Notes under the pieces: generated by a model | Databases searched by the model: none | The model's input: the letters and a program-made list of their open reading frames with translations, nothing else | What the model was told of the DNA's origin: nothing | Shown: one piece after another, positions 27,855 to 38,131 of the stretch | Layout of the letters: every line of letters starts with the position of its first letter | Position numbering within the stretch: the first letter of the stretch is position 1 | Translations under genes and position numbers: made by a program | Assembly: GCA_902586125.1 (NCBI GenBank) | Contig: CACIGI010000003.1 | Location: 1 to 64,000 of the forward strand | Reading direction: 5' to 3' | Length of the DNA stretch: 64,000 nt | Source: an uncultured Pelagibacteraceae bacterium | Lineage (GTDB): Bacteria > Pseudomonadota > Alphaproteobacteria > Pelagibacterales > Pelagibacteraceae

Positions 27855-29288
27855 TTAATCCCCGTCAACAACTACAATGGTTAAGTCATCTTTTTGTATT
27901 CGACCTGATTTAATTATATCTTCAACAATTTTATTTAACCTTTCATGATTTGGAACTTGTTGATACTTTTTTATATAATTTTTAAAACCTTCAGACTCCA
28001 ACATATCTCCTTTTGAATTTTTAATTTCAGTAATACCATCGGTAAAAATATACATTGAGCTTTCTTGAAAACTAAATTTTGTTTCTTTAAATTTAAATTT
28101 TGGTGCAATTCCTAATGGTGGTCCAGCTTCTTCAAAATTAGAAAAATTTCCATCCTTAGTATAAATTAATGGATGTTCATGTCCTGCATTCGCTAAAGTT
28201 AACTCTTTTTTATTTCTGTCGTAAATTCCAATTAACATTGTTACAAACATACCTCTTGATGTTGTCTCACAAATTTCAGAATTCAAAATGTTTAATAATT
28301 CTGCTGCAGAAAAATTTGTTTTACTTAAACACCTATATAAGCTTGATGCCTTTGACATTAATAATGAAGATTTAATTCCTTTGCCTGATACATCAGCAAC
28401 ACCAAAACCAAAAACTTCTTTAGATAATTCTGCAAAATTATAAAAATCTCCTGAAACAACTTTGGCTGGTATATTTATTCCTGCTATAGGGAAATTTTGC
28501 TTTTTATTTTGTGACAATAAAGTTTTTTGAATCTCACCAACAATTTCAATTTCTTTCTGCATTCTGTTCTTATCTATTAAATCTTTTGCCATTTTTGCAT
28601 TATTAATTGCTAAAGCTGCTGGTCCAGACAAAGTTTCCAATAACTTTCTATCGTTCTCTTCGAAAAGTTTATTATTTGTTTTTTTATTTAAACAATGGAT
28701 AACTCCAATACATTCATCTGAAACAATTAATGGAGAACACAATACTGAATACGTTGTGAAATTTGTTTTGTTATCTAAATCAAAATAAAATTCAGCAATT
28801 TCTCTTACATCTTTTCTTACATCGCCAACTCTTATACATTTTTTCATCACTGCAGCTTTGCCCATCACACCTTGTGTTATAGGAATTTCAAAATCCTCAA
28901 GGTAAGCTTGATGTTTTGAAGCAATACATTGGAAGGATTGATTTTTTTCATCTATTAGAAAAATGTTTGCTGCTTGTGCATTAATTCTTTTTATAATTAG
29001 CTCTAAAGAATTGTTTAAGGTCTCCTTCAAATCAAGAGACTTTGCAAACTCTTGATTCATTTTAGTCACTAGCTCCAAATCTTTACTACTAGTGTCGTCT
29101 ATTTTGATAGTTTCCTTTTTTTTTGCGCCAAAAAACATGTTATTTATAAATTGATATTCGTTATTTTTTTGATAATTTTGAAGTTGATGGAAGTCATTAT
29201 TCATGCGCCTAATTTCTATCTGCACCTGTCTGATGCAATGATGTTCATACAATACTGCATAAATGGGCTCATAGAATTTTCCTCTCAA
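27855..29288 (-). CDS. GAF-domain SpoIIE-type PP2C phosphatase
   Basis: 477 aa; GAF-like region (ANIFLIDEKNQSFQCIASKHQAYLEDFEIPITQGVMGKAA), SpoIIE motifs VSGDFYN, ADVSGKGIKSSLLMSKAS, NAGHE, FTDGITE, DDLT; start may be internal (MNNDFHQ). Confidence 0.9.
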   Translation of the reverse strand: MRGKFYEPIYAVLYEHHCIRQVQIEIRRMNNDFHQLQNYQKNNEYQFINNMFFGAKKKETIKIDDTSSKDLELVTKMNQEFAKSLDLKETLNNSLELIIKRINAQAANIFLIDEKNQSFQCIASKHQAYLEDFEIPITQGVMGKAAVMKKCIRVGDVRKDVREIAEFYFDLDNKTNFTTYSVLCSPLIVSDECIGVIHCLNKKTNNKLFEENDRKLLETLSGPAALAINNAKMAKDLIDKNRMQKEIEIVGEIQKTLLSQNKKQNFPIAGINIPAKVVSGDFYNFAELSKEVFGFGVADVSGKGIKSSLLMSKASSLYRCLSKTNFSAAELLNILNSEICETTSRGMFVTMLIGIYDRNKKELTLANAGHEHPLIYTKDGNFSNFEEAGPPLGIAPKFKFKETKFSFQESSMYIFTDGITEIKNSKGDMLESEGFKNYIKKYQQVPNHERLNKIVEDIIKSGRIQKDDLTIVVVDGD

Positions 29289-29303
29289 ATTAAACTATAA
29301 ATT

Positions 29304-30068
29304 GTGTTCTATATTATAGTATTTATCTTTGGAAGTATATGGGGGAGTTTTAGCAACGTATGTATTCACAGAATCCCTGATAATATTAGTGTTATCTCTG
29401 ATCGTTCATATTGTCCTTCATGTAAAAAACTTATTAAATGGTATGACAACATTCCTTTATTATCTTTTATAATACTAAAAGCAAAATGTAGAGGTTGTTC
29501 AGCTAAGATAAAGACTAAATATTTTATTATAGAGTTAATCTCGGCATTGAGTTTCGTATTAATATTTCATGTTTACGGTATATCATTAACCACACTTTTA
29601 TTATTTATTTTGAGTATTTGTTTTATAATTATTTTCTTCATAGATTTAAAACACTTTATAATACCAAATGAAATAACATATCCATTAATGATAATCGGTT
29701 TTTTAAAGTCGTTCGATCCTAATTTAAATTTACACTTGTTTCCAAACTTTATTAATTCATTAATTGGTGGAATTTTTGGCTTTACGATAATCTGGTTAAT
29801 AATTTTTATTTATAAAAAATTAAGAAACAAAGATGGTATGGGATTAGGAGATGCAAAATTACTTTCTGCAATTGGTTTTTGGTTTGGGTGGGTTTCGATA
29901 CCTTTTATTATTTTTTTTTCATCGGCAATTGCTCTATTAAGTGTAGTTCCTGATTTAATTAAAAAAAAGAAACAACTTTCGTCACAGATACCTTTCGGTC
30001 CTTATTTAATAATTGGAAATTTAGTTTTTCTTTTCTTAATCAATCCAATAAAGATCTTTATTAATTAA
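29304..30068 (+). CDS. pilD: Prepilin peptidase (A24)
   Basis: 254 aa; GSFSNVCIHRIP, CPSCKKLIKWYDNIPLLSF...CRGC, GMGLGDAKLLSAIGFWFG. Confidence 0.93.
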   Translation: MFYIIVFIFGSIWGSFSNVCIHRIPDNISVISDRSYCPSCKKLIKWYDNIPLLSFIILKAKCRGCSAKIKTKYFIIELISALSFVLIFHVYGISLTTLLLFILSICFIIIFFIDLKHFIIPNEITYPLMIIGFLKSFDPNLNLHLFPNFINSLIGGIFGFTIIWLIIFIYKKLRNKDGMGLGDAKLLSAIGFWFGWVSIPFIIFFSSAIALLSVVPDLIKKKKQLSSQIPFGPYLIIGNLVFLFLINPIKIFIN

Positions 30069-33000
30069 AAACCAGTATCTCTCCAGCCACCTTGATTAGT
30101 TAGAACTTCACCAGGTATAGATAAAATTGAATATAAAGTATCTTCATTCTCACTTGGTCCAGCAACGTTAGCAAATAATTGATCTCCAAATATAACTAAT
30201 TCAGATAAAACACCGTCTCTTACAAAAGTACAAGTTTGTACTTGAGCTTCCTTACCTTTAACAAGTTTATGAGAATTGTCTGTTCCACATTCATCATCAT
30301 GAACACAAATAAATGCCTTACCAATAGCACATTTGTTTGATCCCGAGGGTGGTTCGTAAACAGGATAATAAACTTGTCCTTTAAATAAAGTCGGAGGTGC
30401 AGAAGCTTTTCTAAAATTATTATCGTTATCAGTTCTTAGATCACCTACTGCGGGTTTATTGGCCTCTGTAAATTCTCCAGCAGCTACTGCTTCGGCAATC
30501 TCTGACGCAGAATAAAACTCATCGGGTCTATCTAAATGATAAACCCAACCACTTTCTGTACTAGGACACAAATCCCCTGTTTCATCTTCTGTAACATCTG
30601 AACATACAGCAAGATCGTCGATAGACATGGCCAGATTAGCTCCATTGTGAGCTATCTCTGAAAAAGTATCAGAAGTTGGTTCTGGAACAGTAACAGTATT
30701 TAAATGTCTAAATAAAGGATAGTCACGATCTCGAATGCCGTACAAAATATTATCCATCCCTCGAGTTTTATCCCCAAGTGCATTAAAGTCTCCTGTGCCT
30801 CCAAATAACCAAAAGTCCTTAGTTTCTAAACCTATTCCTGCATCCATTGAAAAAAATGAGTATCTTCTATTTACCGAACTAGCATTCAACCTAAATAAAG
30901 TAGTCTGATCAAAAAAATTTGCACTATCTGTACAACAGTCTGTTAGATTTATTTTTGTAATTTTACCTTCTCTATCGTTTATATAAACCATTGCTCCTTT
31001 CCAAGGAATTCCAAAAGCTGTATCAGGAGTGATAACAACTGGTGTAGTAGGTACAGCATTATTAATGTCACTGCCATTATCTGTGGTAATCCCACTATTT
31101 CCAAACGATACTCCTGATGGATGAGTATCAACAATTGTTATTGGTCCATTGTTATATTCATGACCATAAATCCTTCCTGGGTTAGCCATATCACTTAAAT
31201 CAACCAAATATACTGCAGAGCCAGTGCATGAATTACTTGATGACATACCAGCACCCATAATTGCCACATATTTATCTGTTGATGTCCCACCAGCATCAGA
31301 GGTCAGGCCCAGTGTATCAGAGGGTAGCCTAACAATTCTAGGCGTTGACCAAGTTTCACCTAATTTACTATAATCATATTGAGTATCATCAATTGATGTT
31401 GCTTGGCATGATGTTTGAATAAAAATATTATCACCTTCTACTTGGGTTACATTGCCTTGCGCATCTGTTATTTCTTGGTCACCTCGATTAATGACCTTGT
31501 CCTCATTAAATGTAATTACAAACTCTCCATTAACCATTCTTGCCTCTGAGAAATCGAGTGGTTCGAACGCTCCATTTTTTAGTTCAGTAACATTTAATAA
31601 AGCCTTATCGATTGCCACATTATTTGGCGTATTTAATTGAATGTCTTTAAAAGTGAAAGTTGTACCCTCAAAACAGGAATTGGTTCCATTAGTTTTAAAG
31701 TTTTGACCTAATGCAGCTAACTCGGTTTGGGTTTGACATGCTTGAATATTGTCTCGGTTAGTGGTTGTAGCCGAGTCGGTGCCACCATCTGCAGCAGCAG
31801 CTGTATTATAATTATTAAGAGCAGTAACTCCTTCTTCTGATTGACCTAAAGAGGCAGAGCCTGAGGAGTATTCATAAGATGTGATAAGTCCATCGCTATC
31901 TACTCTATAAACTACGTTATTGATATAATCATTATAGACTGTAAACATGTGTAGAGGTCCAAGTCCATTTTCTACAATTGGATTAGTTACATCGAGAACT
32001 GTAAATCCTGATCCACCTCGCCCAAATGGAACGAATAATATTGTATGCCAGTCTTCTGTGGTACTAATAGTTCCATCAGGTTCTAAACCTTTTATAAACA
32101 CATCATGTACGACTGGTGAGCCATCTACTCCAAATATTGCGTTACTTCCTCCTTTGTCACCTCCTACTCTCCCGTCAAGAGCAGAATTTATTAGTGTGGG
32201 TAATTTTCCAATTAACACTGGAGGAAGAAATGCCCATTCCTCTTGTCCAGTTTCTGCATTAAATGCATGTAACAATCCACTATTCGAACCTGCATAAACA
32301 ACGCTTCTTCTGTTTTGATGAGAATTTATAAATCCTTGGTAATTATTTATTGTTCTAAAATAAGCTTCTTCATTTTGTGCATCGAATTCAACACTGGCAT
32401 TTGGTGCACCAATTTCAATCAATTGAGAATGGTATATGTCACCAAGAACATGATCTCTTAATTCTACTGTGCCTTGTGGGTTAGTTGTGCAATCTCCATC
32501 ATAATCAAAAAAATCTTGTCCTGCTAAAAAACGGAAAAGTCCCCTTGCTTCATCGATTGTCGTATCCAGTCCACCACAGGTTGAGCTTGTTGTATGATAA
32601 TTTGAAAGCCGAAAACCTAACATTTCCATTTCAGGGATTAAGAGCTCAGCATTATCATCATTTAGATTGTCCCAATTACCAATATAACCACCATCTGCGT
32701 CCGGAATTACAGTCCATAAATTTCTCGAATCATCTCCACTATAATCGGCGCTTCCAGAAGATTGTAGGCGTACTTGTTCAGCTGCATTCCAATTCCCAGG
32801 AAAGTTTGGGTCGTGAGCCACTCTTCCATCTGCAAATAATCTTTTTCTTAAAATAGTCCCTTTCCATTCACCATATTGTTCATATTCAAATTGTGCTTGA
32901 TATAAAGAACCTCCTTGCTCAATAGTCGCTGTAATTGATGGCGCGGTAAATGACAATCGTTCTGCAACGATTTGTCTGATTTTCTGTTGAAGCACAGTTT

Positions 33001-34957
33001 GAAGTTCTTCAGGTGTCGCTGCAACGATTGTAGGCTCGCAGTCTGCATCTCCAGCTTGAGCACATGAACCTGCTACTGCTAATTCGTCAAATGATGTCAT
33101 TCCTTCTGCTCTAATTCCATTTCCATACGCAACAAATAACGTTTTAATACCCTTGCCTCTTAGGGCCTCAAGTCTTGCCGCAGTTCGACCTCTATTATTA
33201 CTACTTGGTAATCCAGTTTTCTTCTGCATTCCATCACCAATAACAATTACATAATTCAACTGACAGTCAGAATCTTCGTCAAGAGGTGAAACATCACCTG
33301 TAAAATAATCATGAGCAATTTGAGAAAACGCCTCTGAGTCGGTTCCAAAACTTGTTCTAATATTCCTCACGATTGGGATGGCTCTTGTAGATCCCTCGGG
33401 TCCAATACCAACATTTAAACAAGAGTTTGAAGTGCATATTCTGCTTCTACCATTTGGATGATTGCCGACCCATCCTCCATAATAATTACATGGATTATTA
33501 TCATTATGACAATGACCACCACCCCTACCTCTTGGTGGTCTGACTGTTCTTCCTAGGTTTCTTTCACCAGCATTCCAATGACCAAAACCAAATTGAGCAC
33601 CAGTATTTAATGTACTATCTGAGAATATTGAAATAATAGCCTTTTTTGCTCCTTCCAATCTCGAAAAAAGAGTTCCTCCATATTGAATTTGCCATGCAGT
33701 GTCCTCTGTTCCATCAGCAAAATCTGCTAATGTAAGTTCATCAACATAACCAGCATGACTAAATATAAGTCTATTATTGGATATATTCATTGCTCCAAGA
33801 CCATTAGTTATTCTAATCGATCCAGCAGCAAGTGTGCCTGCATCGATAGCATCTCCAGCAGCATCGACATTTGCAGAGGAACTGTCAGTTCCAGCTTCGA
33901 CTGTAGCAGTACAAGTAGTGTCTGATGTCCAGCTTACATTTTGTATTTTTCTTTGTCGATTACCTCCAACATACATCACATCATTATCGTTTGGAGAGAT
34001 ATCAAACATAGTCGTAAATGTAACCTGGTTTCCTGTAGCGTTTGCTCTTCCTCGACAAAATCTCGTCGACGCACCTCTCATAACTTTGACTGTTCCTTGG
34101 TCTCTTGTTGGATATCCATAAACATTTCCATCATCAGCAAAATAAATCATGGATGAGTTATTATTTAATCTTAATCGAGAGGCATCAAAAACTCTTGACC
34201 AAACATTATTTCTACTTCTTCTGCCAGCAGATCTTACGCAGTCACCTTCATCAAGGTTACAAGTCATTATGTAAGCATTTCTTCCATCTCTCCCATAGAT
34301 AGCAATAACATTGTTGTTGTTGGCATCTACACTCATATCAAAACCTCTAATTTGAGTTCCACGTCTACCACCTCCAGGCTTTATCGCTAATCGACATTGA
34401 AAATTTGAGTCAAGAGCAAAAACTGCTGTATTATTATTATTGGGTTGGTATTGACCTACAAATAAAAGTGTTTCATTATTTATATTAGTTCCACCGATAG
34501 TGACATTGCTTAAATAAAATGCCCCATGTAACATTCTGTTTGTCGATATATTTGAGTTTTGACTTATATTACCTCTTTGATTAATTCCCCAATCACAACT
34601 TCGATCAGTATTTCCATTAGCCCACCAAGTTCTAGCCTCATATGTGGCACCATTGTCTCTAGTTCCTGTAATATTTGTTCTTACTCCATTAGAATTAATT
34701 AGAAATAAACCTCCATCACGTTTGCTTGCTGCTGTGAGATATCTATCTCCTGTTGTAGGATTTACTGTGATTGAGGTAATATTAGGCAAACCATCTCCAA
34801 TTTTATTATCCATACTATTAGAACTATCTAATAAAATTAAAATATTTGCTTTTACATCTCCTTCACCTGAACCTGGTGGTAAAGGCTTTGCTTTTATCGG
34901 TTGACCAATGCATAGGATCAAAATTAAAAAACTGAATATTTTATAAAAATTTTTCAT
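30065..34957 (-). CDS. pilY1: PilY1-like pilus tip/adhesin protein
   Basis: 1630 aa; N-terminal vWA-like ILILLDSSNSMD, C-terminal PilY1 propeller VVYAGSNSGLLHAFNAETGQEEWAFLPP. Confidence 0.93.
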   Translation of the reverse strand: MKNFYKIFSFLILILCIGQPIKAKPLPPGSGEGDVKANILILLDSSNSMDNKIGDGLPNITSITVNPTTGDRYLTAASKRDGGLFLINSNGVRTNITGTRDNGATYEARTWWANGNTDRSCDWGINQRGNISQNSNISTNRMLHGAFYLSNVTIGGTNINNETLLFVGQYQPNNNNTAVFALDSNFQCRLAIKPGGGRRGTQIRGFDMSVDANNNNVIAIYGRDGRNAYIMTCNLDEGDCVRSAGRRSRNNVWSRVFDASRLRLNNNSSMIYFADDGNVYGYPTRDQGTVKVMRGASTRFCRGRANATGNQVTFTTMFDISPNDNDVMYVGGNRQRKIQNVSWTSDTTCTATVEAGTDSSSANVDAAGDAIDAGTLAAGSIRITNGLGAMNISNNRLIFSHAGYVDELTLADFADGTEDTAWQIQYGGTLFSRLEGAKKAIISIFSDSTLNTGAQFGFGHWNAGERNLGRTVRPPRGRGGGHCHNDNNPCNYYGGWVGNHPNGRSRICTSNSCLNVGIGPEGSTRAIPIVRNIRTSFGTDSEAFSQIAHDYFTGDVSPLDEDSDCQLNYVIVIGDGMQKKTGLPSSNNRGRTAARLEALRGKGIKTLFVAYGNGIRAEGMTSFDELAVAGSCAQAGDADCEPTIVAATPEELQTVLQQKIRQIVAERLSFTAPSITATIEQGGSLYQAQFEYEQYGEWKGTILRKRLFADGRVAHDPNFPGNWNAAEQVRLQSSGSADYSGDDSRNLWTVIPDADGGYIGNWDNLNDDNAELLIPEMEMLGFRLSNYHTTSSTCGGLDTTIDEARGLFRFLAGQDFFDYDGDCTTNPQGTVELRDHVLGDIYHSQLIEIGAPNASVEFDAQNEEAYFRTINNYQGFINSHQNRRSVVYAGSNSGLLHAFNAETGQEEWAFLPPVLIGKLPTLINSALDGRVGGDKGGSNAIFGVDGSPVVHDVFIKGLEPDGTISTTEDWHTILFVPFGRGGSGFTVLDVTNPIVENGLGPLHMFTVYNDYINNVVYRVDSDGLITSYEYSSGSASLGQSEEGVTALNNYNTAAAADGGTDSATTTNRDNIQACQTQTELAALGQNFKTNGTNSCFEGTTFTFKDIQLNTPNNVAIDKALLNVTELKNGAFEPLDFSEARMVNGEFVITFNEDKVINRGDQEITDAQGNVTQVEGDNIFIQTSCQATSIDDTQYDYSKLGETWSTPRIVRLPSDTLGLTSDAGGTSTDKYVAIMGAGMSSSNSCTGSAVYLVDLSDMANPGRIYGHEYNNGPITIVDTHPSGVSFGNSGITTDNGSDINNAVPTTPVVITPDTAFGIPWKGAMVYINDREGKITKINLTDCCTDSANFFDQTTLFRLNASSVNRRYSFFSMDAGIGLETKDFWLFGGTGDFNALGDKTRGMDNILYGIRDRDYPLFRHLNTVTVPEPTSDTFSEIAHNGANLAMSIDDLAVCSDVTEDETGDLCPSTESGWVYHLDRPDEFYSASEIAEAVAAGEFTEANKPAVGDLRTDNDNNFRKASAPPTLFKGQVYYPVYEPPSGSNKCAIGKAFICVHDDECGTDNSHKLVKGKEAQVQTCTFVRDGVLSELVIFGDQLFANVAGPSENEDTLYSILSIPGEVLTNQGGWRDTGF

Positions 34958-34969
34958 TTCAAATTTATA

Positions 34970-35488
34970 TTACATCACTTCTATAACTTCAGGTCCAAAT
35001 AAGTATTCTTTAAATTCAGGTTTAGTAATAGTTAGAGTCTCAAAATTGCCTTTAGAGTCACTTACTCGACCATAAATTACGTCAATGCCAAAAGATGCTA
35101 GACTTATTCCACCTACCCAGTCATCCTCAATAACTTCTTCAGAGACATAGCCCAAGGTATTATTAGCGAAATTAAAAATTTTATTTGTACTAGCCTCACC
35201 ATAGCCACCAATGATTTCGGTTCCAATAATTTTACCTTGTCTAACAAATACTTTGATCGATGAATTGTCTAGCTCAGAGTCTTCACAAAAGCTGAAGCTA
35301 TCATATTCGGTCATAAAAGTTAAGGACTCACCATCCTCATCATTTGGCTCATTTAAAAAGTCATATTTTTCTAAAATATTCGCTACCGGGGTGCCTATCT
35401 CCTCTTTAAGAAACTCACAGGCAGCACTTAAATTAATTGCGCTGATATAAATTGTAAAGGATATTAGAGCAATTAAGATTCTTTTCAT
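34970..35488 (-). CDS. Hypothetical exported protein within the minor-pilin cluster
   Basis: 172 aa; signal peptide MKRILIALISFTIYISAINLSAAC. Confidence 0.55.
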   Translation of the reverse strand: MKRILIALISFTIYISAINLSAACEFLKEEIGTPVANILEKYDFLNEPNDEDGESLTFMTEYDSFSFCEDSELDNSSIKVFVRQGKIIGTEIIGGYGEASTNKIFNFANNTLGYVSEEVIEDDWVGGISLASFGIDVIYGRVSDSKGNFETLTITKPEFKEYLFGPEVIEVM

Positions 35489-35558
35489 TACAAAATACTA
35501 CTAAATTTTTAAAAAAAATAAAATTAGACATTTGTGTTAATTAGTGACCATTTTGAGG

Positions 35559-36449
35559 TTAACTTGATAAGATAACTAAGCTTTCTAAGGGAATTAAAAT
35601 TTCAGGATCTGTTGTTAAAAAATCTCCCTCATCCATGCCTTTGGGCATCAAGTATCCACAACCATAAATTCTGTAAGCAGTCCCCTGTCTTTGAGCATTG
35701 GTCGCAGTTTTTTTAAGACTTGTACCAGCCCCTTTAAATTTTGAAGTACCTGCATTTATTGAAAAAAACTCATATCGGTATCTTGACAAATACTCAATCT
35801 CTTCAGCTGCTTCATTAGCAGTCAATCCAACATTAGCACCAGTTCCTATAATTGGAGCAAGTATTTCGCCAAAATTTAAATTAAATTGGTGGCTTGTTAC
35901 TAAAACAATACCTCTTTCTTTAAAATCTCCTTCATAGATAGCATCACGTGCTTCTTGTGTCATTTGTCCTGCGGCTACTAGAGCATCCAATTCAGCTAGA
36001 TCGTCTTGGGTCATGTAATGATTTATCTCTCTTATTAAATTCCTGAAACTATTAAAGCATTTAGTTTCTGTGGGTCTAATAAGATTTCTTGGTATTTCTC
36101 TTCCATCTGTATGTCTTGCAAATTGATCTGCTCCGCCAGCAAGTTCAGTAAGTTCGGTAATATAATTATCATGTAAAGTTATTTCTGTGACATCAGCACC
36201 TGGTGCTAATGGTGGAATATTATTAATTTCTAACCAAGGCCCAAGCATTCGATTTAAAATTTCTTTTTCCGCTTCTTTTAAAGCATGTTCAGCTACATAG
36301 AAAGTTTGCTGATACTGATCGCTTGTGTTATTGCTCTGATGATCGCCTGCAGAAATAACAATTAAACTTCCACCCATTAAAGACATTACTAACAATAAGA
36401 CAAGTGATAAAATTAATGTAAATCCATTTTGATTATTTTTTCTCATCAA
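35559..36449 (-). CDS. pilX: Minor pilin PilX-like
   Basis: 296 aa; NQNGFTLILSLVLLLVMSLMGGS, SDQYQQTFYVAEHALKEAE. Confidence 0.85.
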   Translation of the reverse strand: MMRKNNQNGFTLILSLVLLLVMSLMGGSLIVISAGDHQSNNTSDQYQQTFYVAEHALKEAEKEILNRMLGPWLEINNIPPLAPGADVTEITLHDNYITELTELAGGADQFARHTDGREIPRNLIRPTETKCFNSFRNLIREINHYMTQDDLAELDALVAAGQMTQEARDAIYEGDFKERGIVLVTSHQFNLNFGEILAPIIGTGANVGLTANEAAEEIEYLSRYRYEFFSINAGTSKFKGAGTSLKKTATNAQRQGTAYRIYGCGYLMPKGMDEGDFLTTDPEILIPLESLVILSS

Positions 36450-37393
36450 TATAAATTATCTCCTACAACATTCCTTGTGTGCACCGTCACAACCACATTA
36501 TCTCTTAAATTCCTATCGGTATAATTTTTTATCTGTCTTGAAAATCCACTTAACTCTCTAGGGTTTTCGTTACTTCGATTAAATCTGAAAAATGGTTTCT
36601 CAGATCTAAAAGCAATTCTGATATCAATTGAACTTATTTTGTACAAATTTTCCCTTGACGCGTCTGAATTTAAATTAGGAACAGGAGTTAAAACTCTTCC
36701 ATCCTTATCTAGAGCAATAAATTCAATATCCTCAACATAATCTCTAATCAATTCTCCTCTGTAACACTCTGGGCAATCAAAATTCCATTCCCCCCCTCTT
36801 TCATTTAAAGGTTGTTGCCAACTACTTTTTGACTTATAAATTGCATACCTTAGATTTGTTGCATTTTGCGAATCACCATCAAATTCTGTTTTGGCGAAGT
36901 AAGTTACCCTATATCTTTTATAAGGTTGAACAAGATCATTTTGATTAAAATCATCATAAACAAAGTGAATTTTATCACAACAAGCATCTACTTGACCTGG
37001 AATTAAATTATTTTTTTCCTCAGGCGTATAATCATCAGGATTTTCTGGATCATGACCTAGTTTATCCTTTTCAATAATAATTGGATCATGACTTTCTAAA
37101 ATGCTATCCGTTCCAATGAGAAATGTTAAATTACTTTTTTTTGGAAATCCTTTTTCATTATTTCCCAGATAATATTTGTACCCTGCCATTCGAGCATCTC
37201 GGATTAATAATTCAATTATATCCCTCGAAGAGCGACTTACTTTAGCTTTTTCTAATACTTGGCTATAAGTATTATTTACGATTGAATAAGTAGTATAAAT
37301 TGCAGCCATCATAATTGATGATACTATTATTCCAATTAATATTTCAATTAATGTGAGGCCAGTATTTGTTTTAAAAATTTTGTTACTCATCAT
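36446..37393 (-). CDS. pilW: Minor pilin PilW-like
   Basis: 315 aa; GLTLIEILIGIIVSSIMMAAIYTTY. Confidence 0.85.
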   Translation of the reverse strand: MMSNKIFKTNTGLTLIEILIGIIVSSIMMAAIYTTYSIVNNTYSQVLEKAKVSRSSRDIIELLIRDARMAGYKYYLGNNEKGFPKKSNLTFLIGTDSILESHDPIIIEKDKLGHDPENPDDYTPEEKNNLIPGQVDACCDKIHFVYDDFNQNDLVQPYKRYRVTYFAKTEFDGDSQNATNLRYAIYKSKSSWQQPLNERGGEWNFDCPECYRGELIRDYVEDIEFIALDKDGRVLTPVPNLNSDASRENLYKISSIDIRIAFRSEKPFFRFNRSNENPRELSGFSRQIKNYTDRNLRDNVVVTVHTRNVVGDNLY

Positions 37394-38130
37394 TGATTTT
37401 GATCGTTTTGATTTTGATCTCCCTGTGCTGGATTTTCAGGATTAGGTGGCCATCTTCTTAATTTATAATCTGCCTGAAAATATACAAACTTTCTTTTCTT
37501 TCCATTATTTATCTTCATCTCAACTCTTCCAATATAAAGAGGGTCATCAGTAATAGACTCTAATATATTTGGACAGGTATCAGCCCACTTGCAGATCTCA
37601 AATATCGCTAATTTTTTTTGTTCTTGATTGCTTTGGCATTTTAAAAATCTATTTTCCCCAATAATAGAGTTCCATTTGTCCGTTTTATTTCTTATTGCAT
37701 CTGTCTTTTGTGTCTCATAAACATTTTCTGTCGTTTGAAGATTGTTTGATGTCGTAGAGGCTGCTGTTGCTTCACAATTAAATTTAGTTTGGGTAGTATC
37801 TGGACTCCAATGATTATCAGTGTCACTAAAATGTTCTACAAATGATGTTAATGATGTCCCATTGAGTGTAGCCTCATTGTACATTGGATTATACATAATA
37901 TCTTGATTATTTGAACTTTGTTGAAAAAATGTATTTCTACTTCCAATTACATCCTCGACTATCATCTCACTAAGATAGTTTGCTTTAGTTCGATCACCTG
38001 AACTATTAATTGATTGAACTGAAAAGTTTGTCATTTGCAAAATTGCAATAAATCCAACACCAACAACTGCTGTAGAAACAATCGCCTCTAATATGGAAAG
38101 TCCAGCAATCTTATCTTTCTTTTTAATCAT
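37390..38130 (-). CDS. pilV: Minor pilin PilV-like (start trimmed to MIKKKDKIAGLSILE)
   Basis: AGLSILEAIVSTAVVGVGFIAILQM; the internal ATG at 38130 removes the overlap with the upstream fimT gene. Confidence 0.8.
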   Translation of the reverse strand: MIKKKDKIAGLSILEAIVSTAVVGVGFIAILQMTNFSVQSINSSGDRTKANYLSEMIVEDVIGSRNTFFQQSSNNQDIMYNPMYNEATLNGTSLTSFVEHFSDTDNHWSPDTTQTKFNCEATAASTTSNNLQTTENVYETQKTDAIRNKTDKWNSIIGENRFLKCQSNQEQKKLAIFEICKWADTCPNILESITDDPLYIGRVEMKINNGKKRKFVYFQADYKLRRWPPNPENPAQGDQNQNDQNQ

Positions 38131-38131
38131 A

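Noticed and set aside
32848-33063. - strand 71 aa ORF and several + strand ORFs within pilY1 (31452-34904)
   Set aside because: Out-of-frame or antisense within a well-supported 1630 aa CDS.
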